Assembly: GCA_021234155.1 (NCBI GenBank) | Contig: JAJEKV010000023.1 | Location: 5,975,945 to 6,039,944, forward strand | Length of the DNA: 64,000 bases | Direction: 5' to 3' | DNA from: Isoetes taiwanensis | Lineage: Eukaryota > Streptophyta > Lycopodiopsida > Isoetales > Isoetaceae | In this document: piece after piece, positions 39,968-49,887 of the stretch | Numbering within the stretch: position 1 is the stretch's first letter | Layout: every line of letters begins with the position of its first letter | The notes under the pieces: generated by a model | The model's input: the letters and a program-made list of their open reading frames with translations, nothing else | Database searches by the model: none | Told to the model about the DNA's origin: nothing | Translations under genes and position numbers: made by a program

Positions 39968-42259
39968 ATGTCTAGTAGATTTGCTGCAAGCCTGCTAAAC
40001 ACAATTGATGTTTACAAGGGTGGCCCAGGATTCCAAGTCTGGAAAGATGCCATTAAATATGTTTTAGAGGTAGAAGACCTCTGGGATCTGGTGGATCCAA
40101 ATGGCACAATCAGTGCTGGAGGTGCTGGAGCAGTGATTCTGACTAGAGCAGACTCAACAGGATCAGCATCTGGTGCAGGGGCTCAGTCCACTGCAGGAGC
40201 TGCAGGTGGTGGAACTAGTGGTTCCAGTGAAGGCAAGTCTACAGCAGGAGCTGCAGGTGGTGGAACTAGTGGAGGCAAGTCCCTGCAAGCTAGGGCTAAA
40301 GAAGCACAAGGGACCATTTCCTGCAAGGTTAGTCCATCAATTCGCCTTAAGCTTAGATCTCTTGGACCTAGAGAAATGTGGAAATATTTGTTGAAACATT
40401 ATGAGGAAAAAACTTCTTCAGAAATAGACTTGCTTGAAAATGAATTAAGGGGATTGAAATTGAGAGAAGATGAAGATGTAGGAGAATTCTTCAACAAATT
40501 TGATAACTTGATAGTGGATCTGAATGGTGCTGGAGTAGTTATTTCAGAGAGAAGTCAAGTGTTGCAAATCTCAAGAGCTATAGGTGAAAATGAAACTCTG
40601 GCCCTGTTTATCAGAAATTCTTGTAGATCCAGGGAAGAAGCTGAGATCACATTAAGGACTGAGTGGGAACAAAAGAAAATTTTAAGGCAAAATGAAGAAG
40701 CACCTGAAGTCTTGGTTGTCAAAAGAAAAGACAAGATTGTGTGTTACAATTGTCATGAGTCAGGACATTTTAAAAATGAGTGTCCTAAATTAAAAAAGAA
40801 GTTTAATTGCTACACATGTGGAGGGAGGGGACATGCTGCATCAAAATGTCCAACTCCTAAGAATTTTGGTAAGCAAAGGGGAAGAGGAGAATCCAGTAGG
40901 GGCAGATTTGGAAGAGGAAGAGGGCGTGAGTATGAAAAAGCATATGTGACTCAAGAAAAAGAAACAACTCCCAAAAAGGCTGCTGAGGAAGAAGATGAGG
41001 ACGAGGTAATAAATGAATTTGCTATTATAAATGGAAGTATTGCCACTAACAAATCTGATCATTTGGTAGTTGATAGTGGAGCTGAAAGATCAGTAGTACA
41101 ATCTACTGAATTTTTGAAGAACATATCAACTACAAGCTCCAGGAAAATTCAAGTAGGAAATGGAGCTCTTCAAGAAGTAAAAGGAAGAGGGCTCTTGCAG
41201 CTAAAAGATCTAAATGGAAATGTTGTGAACATAGAGCCAGCAATAATTAAGAACTTAATTTCTGTCAGTCAGTTATGTGATTTGGGTTTTCGAGTGGTTT
41301 TTGAAGGAGATAAATGCAATGTATATATGAAAGATGAATTGAAGTTTATTGCCAAGAGAGTTGGAAACTTATTTCAAATGAATAATGCAGTTCATCATAG
41401 CATAAATGCAATACGAGAAGATTCCCTGGATCTTTGGCATAGAAGATTGGCACATACAAACTACAAAAAGTTAAAATCACTATTGAAGTTAAGCCACATT
41501 GATTACCATGATAGCAAGGATCATAAGTATATTTGTGAAGGATGTGCTTTAGGCAAATTGAATAGGCTCCCATTTCCAAAAAGTAAAAATAGAGCTCAGC
41601 AAGTTTTGGAATTAGTACACTCTGATTTATGTGGCCCCCTGAATGTGCAAAGTAGAAATAATAAAAGATACTTCATCACATTCACGGATGACTATAGTAG
41701 AAAATGTAAAACTTACTGCTTAACAAGGAAATCTCAAGCTTTGAGTGCCTTTAAACAGTATGTGGCAGAAATGGAAAGGGAAACAAATCTCAAATTGAAA
41801 TGCATCAGGTCTGATAGAGGAGGTGAATATCTTGCCAAACAGTTCAAACAATTTTGTATAGCTCATGGTATAAGAAGGCAGCTAACATGTAGATATTCTC
41901 CTCAACAGAATGGAGTTTCTGAAAGGAAGAATAGAACTATAATGGATGCAGTTAGAGCAATGATCAAGGGTAGCGATTTACCCAACAAACTTTGGGAAGA
42001 GGCCTTGCAAACTGCAGTGCTAATCCAAAATATGCTGCCATCTACCAGTCTTAAGGATAATATTCCAGATCTGCTATGGAATTCTAACAAAAAAATTAAT
42101 TATGACAGATTGAAAGCTTTTGGATGTTTAGTATACACTCATGTTCCAGTTAAATTAAGGAAAAAATTGGATGACAAAGCTGAAATAGGATTCCTTGTAG
42201 GTTATGATGAGGAATCAAGGGGTATAGGATATATATTCCTGAAACCAATTCTGTCATAG
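39968..42259 (+). CDS. Copia-2 gag-protease-integrase polyprotein
   Basis: ATG 39968 starts SSRFAASLLNTIDVYKGGPG. Gag contains a Gly/Ala/Ser-rich internal duplication (TAGAAGGGTSG twice, about 40190-40285) and a UBN2-like core (EMWKYLLKHYEEKTSSEID). Two CCHC knuckles follow (CYNCHESGHFKNEC and CYTCGGRGHAASKC, 40740-40850). The aspartic protease has VVDSGAERSVV near 41070. The integrase has the HHCC zinc region (LWHRRLAHTN...CEGCALGKL, 41435-41570), then catalytic Asp in VHSDLCGP, Asp in RSDRGGEY and Glu in NGVSERKNR (41618-41935). The frame ends at 42259 after a probable one-base change in the AAGGGG run near 42220; the integrase tail continues in the frame of 42265-42789. Confidence 0.9.
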   Translation: MSSRFAASLLNTIDVYKGGPGFQVWKDAIKYVLEVEDLWDLVDPNGTISAGGAGAVILTRADSTGSASGAGAQSTAGAAGGGTSGSSEGKSTAGAAGGGTSGGKSLQARAKEAQGTISCKVSPSIRLKLRSLGPREMWKYLLKHYEEKTSSEIDLLENELRGLKLREDEDVGEFFNKFDNLIVDLNGAGVVISERSQVLQISRAIGENETLALFIRNSCRSREEAEITLRTEWEQKKILRQNEEAPEVLVVKRKDKIVCYNCHESGHFKNECPKLKKKFNCYTCGGRGHAASKCPTPKNFGKQRGRGESSRGRFGRGRGREYEKAYVTQEKETTPKKAAEEEDEDEVINEFAIINGSIATNKSDHLVVDSGAERSVVQSTEFLKNISTTSSRKIQVGNGALQEVKGRGLLQLKDLNGNVVNIEPAIIKNLISVSQLCDLGFRVVFEGDKCNVYMKDELKFIAKRVGNLFQMNNAVHHSINAIREDSLDLWHRRLAHTNYKKLKSLLKLSHIDYHDSKDHKYICEGCALGKLNRLPFPKSKNRAQQVLELVHSDLCGPLNVQSRNNKRYFITFTDDYSRKCKTYCLTRKSQALSAFKQYVAEMERETNLKLKCIRSDRGGEYLAKQFKQFCIAHGIRRQLTCRYSPQQNGVSERKNRTIMDAVRAMIKGSDLPNKLWEEALQTAVLIQNMLPSTSLKDNIPDLLWNSNKKINYDRLKAFGCLVYTHVPVKLRKKLDDKAEIGFLVGYDEESRGIGYIFLKPILS

Positions 42260-42704
42260 TCAGCATGGATGTGTTGTTTAATGAATTCATCTTATACAAA
42301 GACAGGTATAAGAAAGGAGTCAAAATTATTACACCAAGACCAGAAGTACAAAATCAGTTTGAAATAGATGATATTGACAATGATGAACAAGTCAACTCAA
42401 ATACAAGTCCACTTGGAACAGAGATTCCAGAAATACCAAACATCCCAGCTGAAGAACAGCAACAAGAATTAACTGACATTCCAGCAGAAAAGAAAAAGAG
42501 AAGAACACAGGTTGAAAGATTAATAGAAGAAGCCAAGTTAGAAAAAGGAAAGTTATATGGCAGGGATGAATTGGGCAGAAGTAGAAGAGGAGTTACATAT
42601 GAGCATGAGCAGATTATGTCCATTTTAGAAGATGAGGTTATCCCTCAAAGCTATGAGGAAGTGCTACAAAGCAATGACAAGGAAAAGTGGATTGAGGCTA
42701 TGTG
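42220..42704 (+). CDS. Copia-2 integrase tail and first residues of the RT region (shifted frame)
   Basis: This frame gives YRIYIPETNSV, then MDVLFNEFILYKDRYKKG, an acidic linker (EIPEIPNIPAEEQQQELTD), and VIPQSYEEVLQSNDKEKWIE. The last is the conserved peptide just before Copia RT (PxSYxEAL...W..AM). Right after EAMCN the Copia similarity ends and unrelated sequence begins, so this marks the left breakpoint of the substituted segment. Confidence 0.75.
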
Positions 42705-43259
42705 CAACACACTTGGTATCCCTCTACTAACATATTACATGTGCCAGCTAGACCAGCTGATTGGCCAGTCAGTACTGGGGTCAAACTAAGCAGTGAAGAG
42801 TTGGGAGTATTAGAGAGGGGGAACTACTCAATTAGAGGGATCAACCCAGGCAATCCTTGCATGCAAAATGAATCCACCACGGAGAGTAACTCAATGACAG
42901 TTATGGTGCGGTTTGGAAAACGTATGAATAAAAGAACAAAGTTGGGAAAGGAAGCAGAAGTTAGACTTGAACAAGCTTTGCAATTCGAATGTCAAGTGCT
43001 TTCAATGAAAGTCATCACACCTCAGTTAGATGTCGAATACTATATTAGAAGACCAAATGAAACTTACAAAGTGAGAATCTGCAAATATCCAGAGTGCACA
43101 TGTGCAGATTTCTTGGCTAGAACAGCAAAACAACAATATACTCCATGCAAACATTTGATGTTTGTTCTAGCCAAGATATTGAACCATGACCCTAGATTGC
43201 ATTTAGACGTCATCCAACCTGTGATCACAGATGATGTCCTACGCTTAATCCTTCGTTGA
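42702..43259 (+). CDS. Captured SWIM-type zinc-finger protein fragment inside Copia-2
   Basis: An open frame from 42702 (first ATG 42861) to TGA 43257-43259. The C-terminal half is a SWIM domain: VRICKYPECTCADF has Cys codons 43094-43096 and 43100-43102. After 14 residues comes PCKHLMFVLAKILNHDPR with Cys 43145-43147 and His 43151-43153, matching CxCx(n)CxH. It ends ITDDVLRLILR, as in plant SWIM proteins of the ZSWIM2/MEX type by my reading. The N-terminal part is basic (MVRFGKRMNKRTKLGKEAEV). SWIM domains bind DNA or protein and occur in MuDR transposases and ubiquitin ligases; the KHLMFVL...DPR tail argues against MuDR. No intron is visible. About 190 bp of AT-rich, UTR-like DNA follows before Copia sequence resumes. 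Confidence 0.75.
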   Translation: MQHTWYPSTNILHVPARPADWPVSTGVKLSSEELGVLERGNYSIRGINPGNPCMQNESTTESNSMTVMVRFGKRMNKRTKLGKEAEVRLEQALQFECQVLSMKVITPQLDVEYYIRRPNETYKVRICKYPECTCADFLARTAKQQYTPCKHLMFVLAKILNHDPRLHLDVIQPVITDDVLRLILR

Positions 43260-43449
43260 TGTCCTGTTTAGTCCTACGTAACATATCTCTTTGAAATTAT
43301 TTCCATATGTCAATGTTATCTTCATATTAATTATTAAGCGAATTGTGCACTATGTCTCATGAAATGCTTATTCATTCTAAGTTGTGAGGTGCAAATTTAT
43401 AAATGTTTAACTTTTTTTTTGGTATTTAACCCTCTTTGCCATCATGAAA

Positions 43450-43637
43450 AAAACCCTCTAATAAAAATCCCCCAACATATTGAATTGAGTATGCACTTCA
43501 TAAGAGATTTGGCTGAGAGAAAGGTTATACAAATGGTGTATGTTGACACCAATGATCAAATAGCAGATATTTTTACCAAGGCTCTATCAGAAGTCAAATT
43601 TACAAAATTCAAACAAGGGCTGAATATTGCAGACTGA
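43450..43637 (+). pseudogene. Copia-2 RNase H C-terminal remnant
   Basis: KNPLIKIPQHIELSMHFIRD, then LAERKVIQMVYVDTNDQIAD and IFTKALSEVKFTKF, is the conserved end of Copia RNase H (ADIFTKAL). It resumes about 740 bp after the left breakpoint and ends 70 bp before the 3' LTR. Everything between RT start and this point in normal Copia elements (about 2 kb) is absent. Confidence 0.8.
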
Positions 43638-43706
43638 TACTATGGTGCAGACAATATCATTATGCAGATTGAAACAGGGTTACAGACTTACAATCTGAAG
43701 GAGGAG

Positions 43707-44376
43707 TGAAGGGTTGTCAGCTTGTAAGTCAGGGCAAAGCAGGGTTGCATTCAGTAAACCAATTGTGTATAGCAAGTGTGTGCAAATTCTCATGGAGAAC
43801 AAGGTAGCTGTTAAAAAACCTTATGGAGAATTAATTTTACGAAATTGCAATGGTCCAAGGGCCTAAAATTTCACATATGCCTGTGGGATAATTGAACGTG
43901 AGGCTCGAAAACTTGATCAGGCTTGTGGGATATATGCAAAGGAAGATGGCTCAATTTAGAAGACTTATCTGGCTCTAAACCGCCGGCGATTCTACAGATA
44001 GGAATGATGGAAGCTATATAAAGGTGTAGAGAGGACGTCTAGGTGGACATCGGGAGCAACAAGGAAGAACAGTGGCCGGAATGCTTTTTTATATGTTGCT
44101 ACAGTAGTTCATTTTATGCCCGATTACAAGTACCAATATAAAGTATCATGGTAAAAGATTTAATGGCTTAATTGCCTTTGAAAAACTATTGACTTCATTT
44201 TGCTATGGTACTTGGTGCTTGATTCTTAGGAAATGAGTGACCATAATGTGGCTTTCCTATTGAATCATGATTGTAACTTGCAAAATTTATTAACTTGAGG
44301 TTGAAAGTTGATTTGGCATTAAATCTTACTAGACATTACATAAGTGATTGTTTCTTATATCTCTCAAACTCGTACA
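43707..44376 (+). repeat. Copia-2 3' LTR
   Basis: 670 bp, nearly identical to 39276-39947, with small indels such as GAACAC/AAGG versus GAACAAGG and CTTAGTTATAT versus CTTTTTTATAT. It is preceded by a polypurine tract and followed by TGCTG. Confidence 0.9.
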
Positions 44377-44381
44377 TGCTG

Positions 44382-46426
44382 CATATGAAGGAATATATTG
44401 GGCCCGGTTACAGGGTCATAGAGCAGTGTATCTTAAGCTTGATTTTGCTAAAGCTTACGATAGTGTTGATTGGGATTTCTTGGAGAAGTGTCTTCTTGCA
44501 CTTGGGTTTGGGGAGTCACTCACGAGGAATGTCATGAAGCTCCATACATCAGCCAGGTCTACTGTCCTTTTCCAGGGCGAGCCATCAGATATTTTTGTAG
44601 TGGGTAGAGGAATTCGGCAAGGCTGTCCCTTAGCACCCTTGCTTTTCACAATTGTGGCAGAAGTATTATCCCAGCTCTTCTCCGTGGCTACCCAAGATGG
44701 CATTATTCAAGGCCTCCCAATGGACGATGGTTCTCAAGAGGTATGTAACCAATATGCCGATGACACTTTTCTGTTCCTAATTCCCGAGGCTGAGAATCTT
44801 CGTAATGTTAAGCTATTATTAGATGCATTCTCCATAGCATCAGGAGTTCTTGTAGGGTGGCAAAAATGTACAGCTTTGTGGACGTTGGACAGTCCCATCC
44901 CTCCCAGTATTTTGGACTATCCATGGAAGATTCTTCTGCATGGCAATACCACAAAGTTGCTTGGTATCCCAGTTGGAATTCACGTCTGTGCTTCAGATGC
45001 TTGAGATGAAATCATTAGTGGGTTGCAAAAGCATTTGTTTTGGTGGAATACAGCTAAACTGTCCATGCCCGGTAGAATCACTGTGGCTAAATATGTTCTT
45101 AGTAATACTCATGTCTACATGGCGTCTGCTCTATTAGCTCCGCAGTGTAAGATGGAGGAGATTGTGCGTATTGTCAGAAATTTTATTTGGGGTGGAAATG
45201 AGTTAGGAGCGGTGGTCAAGGTAGCTTGGGCGAAATGCATTAGACCTAAGGCAGTTGGTGGTCTTGGTATGTTGGATTTTCACCTCCAAATCAAGGTGAT
45301 GATATCAAAGTTTATTTGGAGGATTTATATTGGTAAGGATGATTCTCCTGGCCTGAGGTTGTTGGTGCAGTCGATTCAGCATTGTCTCCCATTTCATAAG
45401 GCCACCATTAAGCCCCTCCTTCCTTGGGCTTTGCTTTATCATATGCATCCGTATCCTAATGCTTCTCCCTTTCTAAAGGGATTGCTTGCTGCTTTCAGGT
45501 CTCTTTTCCATATTAATCCTGAGGCATGTCTTCAGTTGTCCACTCCATGCTGGTGGATTCCTTTGCAGGACACTCCAGAGAATGTGACTCTAAGTGTGGT
45601 TGTTCATCCAAAGACACAACGACGATGGATAGCAGCTGATATAAGCACTATTGCAGCTTGGTATGAGTCTGGTCATCTCATGTCATGGGAAGCATTTAGA
45701 ACAAAGTTCTTGTTGTACAGATGGGAGAGAGTAATCTGGAATCATATTGCTGCATTGTTGCCACAGGATTCTGGTCCACAGAGTGAGGTAGTCATATGGG
45801 GTTGCCATCAGGACATCTAGCCAGGGCGGTTTGTGTCTTCTGTGTATAAATTGCTTTTGCATTCTGAAATCCTGCCTCCATCTAATAGGTGGCATCTTCA
45901 GGTCCCTCAGCCACAATGGAAAACTGTTTGGGTATGGGTATGGGATAAGCTGCTTCATCCCAAAGTAGTAGTTTTGTGGTGGCAAGTGATCCATAGATGC
46001 CTCAGAGTCAACAGGTTGGTCCATAAAATAGATAGTCGGATTTCAGAGCTCTGTCCTTTATGCTTGCAAAGGGTTGAGTGTATTGAGCATTGTTTTTTCT
46101 TGTGTGAGCGGCTTCGGCAGGCATGGTCTTGGTTGTTGACCCTGTTTGGCACGTCTCGATCTATCCAGCAAATTTTGCTTGCTATCTATCCTGATGCTTG
46201 GCCCAAACTACGGAAACGAGCTTTTCATCTCGCATGTGGCTGGCTTTTATGGTCAATCTGGAAGAGAAGGAGGTTGTTTATCTTTAAGGGCGTAGATACT
46301 GCAGATGAGATTGTTCTTCAATGGGCGCAAAATAAAATTGTTATGGCTTACAATTGTTCTTCTCTTGATCAAGAGAAGCAAGTATTGATCTGGCATACTT
46401 ACCTTCAGATTCATTCTTTTGCATAG
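44382..46426 (+). pseudogene. LINE-D ORF2, right block
   Basis: The palm motifs (FAKAYDSVDWDF, GRGIRQGCPLAP, YADDTFLFL) lie in one frame ending at TGA 45002-45004. The thumb and connection continue at 45023-45820 (PGRITVAKYVLSNTHVYMAS, GGLGMLDFHL). The last part is at 45833-46426 after a TAG at 45818-45820, with the zinc finger CPLCLQRVECIEHCFFLC near 46050-46110. Fewer breaks than in LINE-A suggest a younger copy. Confidence 0.85.
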
Positions 46427-46548
46427 GCAGGTGGTTGTGCTCAGTTGGATCGGTTTATCCATTGGGGTTATAATCATGTCTTTGCATTTTATGTTGCTCT
46501 ACTTCTTACTTGGTGAATAAAGCTTGTCGTCCTTCAAAAAAAAAAAAA

Positions 46549-46912
46549 ACAAATGTAATGTCTGGCCTGATAATATTGACGTAGATCAATAACCCAACAA
46601 GCTGTCTAAAGAGCATAACATCACAAGAAGATTTCTGAGAATCCAAAGTAAGTTTGTTCCCCTACTCATATGGACTGGAGCATCCTTGGTGTCCTCCATG
46701 TGAAATTGCAGTAATAAATCCTTGATATATTTCATTTGAGTGAGTTGAAGATATGTAGAGTGCTGCCAAACATTAATTCCTAAATAAAAGTGTAGAAGAC
46801 CCAAGTTTGTAAGCTCAAATGAATTATCAAGACTAGCCTTTAACTTGGTTATTAGCATAGTAGAATCTTCTGTGATGATAACATCATCGATATATAGAAT
46901 AAGAATACGTTA
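46549..46912 (-). mobile_element. Copia-3 remnant, RT part (right part of split copy)
   Basis: Minus-strand frame gives ILYIDDVIITEDSTMLITKL (catalytic YIDD at 46883-46894), then LTNLGLLHFYLGINV and QMKYIKDLLLQFHMED, classic Copia RT. Toward 46549 it reads IRPDI-TFV and continues across the LINE-D target site into 38700. The 5' end is cut at about 46912. Confidence 0.8.
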
Positions 46913-48028
46913 AATTTTAAGATAACGGCGTTTACACCTGCCTCATAGGAAATTTTGCTAAAATGAAAGGTGTTAAGGTTTAACATAATTGGTTAGATTA
47001 AATTTTAATCTAACTAAATTTCATACTTGTTTTTGTTATCCTAAACCCTAATATTATGTAAAAAGATTTAACAAAATGTATTGATTTTTATCCCTATGTA
47101 TCGAGCACGGTTAAGACTGTTAATGGCGATGAAGGAAAAAACGTAGCTGGCTGTGATTGAATCTCTTTAACAAGGTAAAGTCTTCCGTTCTTCTCTCTTC
47201 GTCTTTTGTTCATCTCCAGGTGTGCTTGTCTTCTATTCTTCTCTGCATTTATATCTATTGCATTATTTGATCAGTAAACACCATTTGCATTTCGTGTTTT
47301 TCTTTTTCTTCTTGGTTTAAATCTATCAATTTATTGTTTAATGGTGCATCTGCTTCTCTGTAGCCCTTTTCCAATTTCCTTCACTATCAAAAGATCTTGA
47401 CAAAAGCAAAAGCATTTTTACAAGCAGTTGAATACAGCCTTGTATTAATTATGCTTCAATACCATATATCAATTTCAAACTACCTAAAAAGAGGTTGTTC
47501 CATCAACACTGTAATTTCCAGCAACACCCACCACCACAAGGATCCCTATGACAGCTGATGTATAATTTTTTACCTTTGATATCCTTTTCAAAAGAAACCA
47601 CATCATTCATCTGCAAATTCTTTGCCTTGGCAAACCTGCTCCAGCCTTTTGTGAACATATAACTTTGTGAAAACTTTGTGAAACCCCAAAGACAGTATCT
47701 AAATTTTCAAATGCATTGCATTCCATCTATAATTAGAAGCATCTTGCTTCTTTTTTCTCCATAATTACATCACAAGGTAGATGTGCTTCTGCATTGATTT
47801 TTGGAATGACGAGCCTGTTCAATCCTCCAACATTGCTTGGGGATTTTATCAAACATATGAATTATATATCTATCCTTAGGCTTTGTCAGACACTACAGTA
47901 AATTTTTTGGGTATTGTTGGACATCCTTTTCACTATCTAAATCTGGTAATTTGCTCTCAGCAAAGGAATAGAGGTGGCTAGTAACAAAGAAGGAGTGAGT
48001 GTAAATTCAGCCCATGTTAGAGGGAAAA
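46913..48028. other. AT-rich spacer with one palindrome
   Basis: A near-perfect palindrome GTTAGATTAAA-T-TTTAATCTAAC lies at about 46992-47014. Otherwise no gene or repeat was recognised. Confidence 0.4.
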
Positions 48029-48722
48029 ACATGTGAGGTCCAAGAATTGGACCTTTCATGAGATTATGATATTAGTGGAAGCCAAGAAAAAGGAGTGAGA
48101 GATTTATGAAGTTCCTGAAAAAAGGCATCAGGTTGACAGTGCAGCTAGCAAGTGGGAAAAGGTTTCTAAATACCGTAAGAGTAAGGGCATGGATAGAAGC
48201 CTTGACAATTGTCGTACCAAGTGGAAAAATATTTTGGATGCATTATAAACTCATCAAGGATTATGAGAAGCGGACTAGAGCAGCTCTTTATTTCATCTTA
48301 ACGAAAGCTAAAAATGAGTATTTCAAGCTTCCTATTATTTTTTAAAACAACAAGTTTACAATCTATTAGATACTTTCCAAGGAAAAAGGCCATCTATTAC
48401 ATCTCCTTTTGTGATCGATACTAGCAAGGACATAGAGATGTCAGCAGATAATGCATCTATTCCAGGTAGAGAGGCTAGTTCTTGTGGTAGGAAGAGGAAA
48501 TCTAGTGCAATTGATGGAATGGCTAAAGTGCTTTGGGAAGTTGAGGACAGGAAATATGAATTGCAAAAGCAAAAGATGGAAAGCAATGAGAAGAAAAATG
48601 AGCAATTAGCTGGCTTACAAGAGGCACGTAGAGAAGACGAACGAGCAGATAAGGAAAGGCTTGTTGCAGATTCGAAAAGGCTAGTTGATGCTTTTCGAAG
48701 AAGCATGAAAGAAAATTTCTGA
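48029..48722 (+). pseudogene. Trihelix (MYB/SANT-like) transcription-factor gene remnant
   Basis: One frame reads RSKNWTFHEIMILVEAKKKE, a TGA where Trp is expected (about 48098), then EIYEVPEKRHQVDSAASKWE, KVSKYRKSKGMDRSLDNCRT and KWKNILDAL. This is the trihelix DNA-binding fold with its spaced Trp residues. After a frameshift near 48245 it continues YKLIKDYEKRTRA. The C-terminal part (48411-48722) is open: a basic KRKSS segment and a long charged coiled coil (QKQKMESNEKKNEQLAGLQE). No introns are seen, so a retro-copy is possible. Intact relatives are nuclear transcription factors. Confidence 0.65.
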
Positions 48723-49277
48723 GAAACTTTAGTTTTGTGTTGTAGATGTACTATTCGAGCATGCCTTTGTATTGCTATTTGGGCAGGCCTTCGTATTGCT
48801 ATTCGAGCAAGCCTGTATAGCTTTCATATTGAGGGCCACTCCTAGCTGCATAAAAGTATCAGGAAAATTCAAGATGCAGTGTCTCTAAAACACATGACAA
48901 TCACATCAACAAGGCAGCTCCAGCACTGCATGGATCTCAGCTTCAATGTCAAATCTTCTTCAGCAAGTTGACACAACAAGTCACACCAAAATTCATTCCT
49001 TCCAGGCTTTTCGTTTTGCACCTGCAGATCAATTCCAGCTCATAAACTCTTTTCAAGATTTTTCCTCTGCACCCGCTAATGAATTTCTGCTAAATCTATC
49101 AACAAAAATACTTCATCATCGGTGTCATATTTCACACTTTTCTGCCATATATATTTAATTCCACCTGATATTGTATATGTTGATGATAATCATTTGAGTT
49201 CAACATATACTCTTATATCCATTTGTTATTTACCCATGACTAACCCAAATCAAGAAAATGAATTAGCGTTGTAGACT
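48723..49277. other. Spacer after the trihelix remnant
   Basis: It contains two or three copies of a roughly 33-bp unit (GCCTTTGTATTGCTATTTGG-like, about 48760-48820). No gene was recognised. Confidence 0.4.
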
Positions 49278-49510
49278 TCAGCACGAAAACTTCAGTTTCG
49301 CGTACGCAAAAACCTTTCGCGAATGCAAAACCAAGTAAACACGCGAATCCTTCAGTTTTGCATATGCGAAAAAGTTTTTGCATATACGAAACTGAAGTTT
49401 TCGCGTACCCGAAAAAGAGATTCGAATTTTATGCCGCAAAAACGTTAGTTTTGCATACGCAAAAATGTTTTCGTGTACGTGATTCTGAAGTTTTCGCGTA
49501 CGTGAATTTT
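49278..49510. repeat. Cluster of TTCGCGTACGCGAA-type palindromic repeats
   Basis: Repeated, mutually inverted motifs include AAAACTTCAGTTTCGCGTAC, GAAACTGAAGTTTTCGCGTA, GCATACGCAAAAA and TTTGCATATGCGAAAAA. The left and right halves are imperfect inverted copies of each other, so the tract can fold into a long hairpin. Confidence 0.65.
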
Positions 49511-49887
49511 TTTCCGACCGGCGACAAAAATATACATTAAATACGTTTTTTTTCAAAAAAATACGTATTTTTTAACTTTATACATCAGGAATTTGGATTT
49601 CGTACATACAGAACCTATCCCTGATCTCTATTAAACCAAATTTTCCTGTTTGCCTAGGTAAAATCTCCATCACTGATCATATAACAATTTATCTATGTAA
49701 GATCTTCATCACTGCTCATATCTTGTCTTGCCAACATATCTGTGATGTCATGATCTGGCCAACATATCTGTGAAGTCATAACTCCGATCAATTCCTTTGT
49801 GCATTGTTTGTACCCTGTTTACACTTTGTCAAAACAAAGTTGTGATGTGAACATTTCTCACACTCTTCTTATATAGAAGACAACCAC

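Larger units (their letters stand above)
39276..44376 (+). mobile_element. Copia-2: Ty1/Copia element with captured SWIM zinc-finger gene
   Basis: LTRs are at 39276-39947 (672 bp) and 43707-44376 (670 bp), both TGAAGGGTTG...CTCGTACA, and differ at roughly ten positions. The 5-bp target duplication TGCTG lies at 39271-39275 and 44377-44381. The PBS TGGTATCAGAGC is at 39949-39960, and the polypurine tract AAGGAGGAG just before 43707. Gag, protease and integrase are present, with one frameshift. The RT and most of RNase H are missing, replaced between about 42705 and 43445 by a SWIM-domain reading frame plus UTR-like sequence. The terminal RNase H residues follow. The intact ends and similar LTRs indicate a recent insertion, so the copy was presumably mobilised in trans. 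Confidence 0.88.
38701..46548 (+). mobile_element. LINE-D: 5'-truncated L1-type element split by Copia-2
   Basis: Two blocks (38701-39275 and 44382-46548) form one LINE of about 2.7 kb ending in a poly(A) run (46536-46549). It is flanked by the 10-bp target duplication ACAAATGTAA (38691-38700 and 46549-46558). The left block encodes the start of the RT domain (DWRPITLISSMYKIFAKTLA, STQSGFLPRHCILNN). The right block continues with KLDFAKAYDSVDWDFLEK, IRQGCPLAPLLF, YADD (44753-44764), the thumb, and a C-terminal zinc finger (CPLCLQRVECIEHCFFLC). It is nested inside Copia-3. Confidence 0.85.

Noticed and set aside
43100-43160. SWIM domain as evidence for a MuDR transposase
   Set aside because: No MULE transposase core, zf-LSD1-type or TIR sequence surrounds it, and the KHLMFVL...DPR tail resembles host SWIM proteins more than MuDR.
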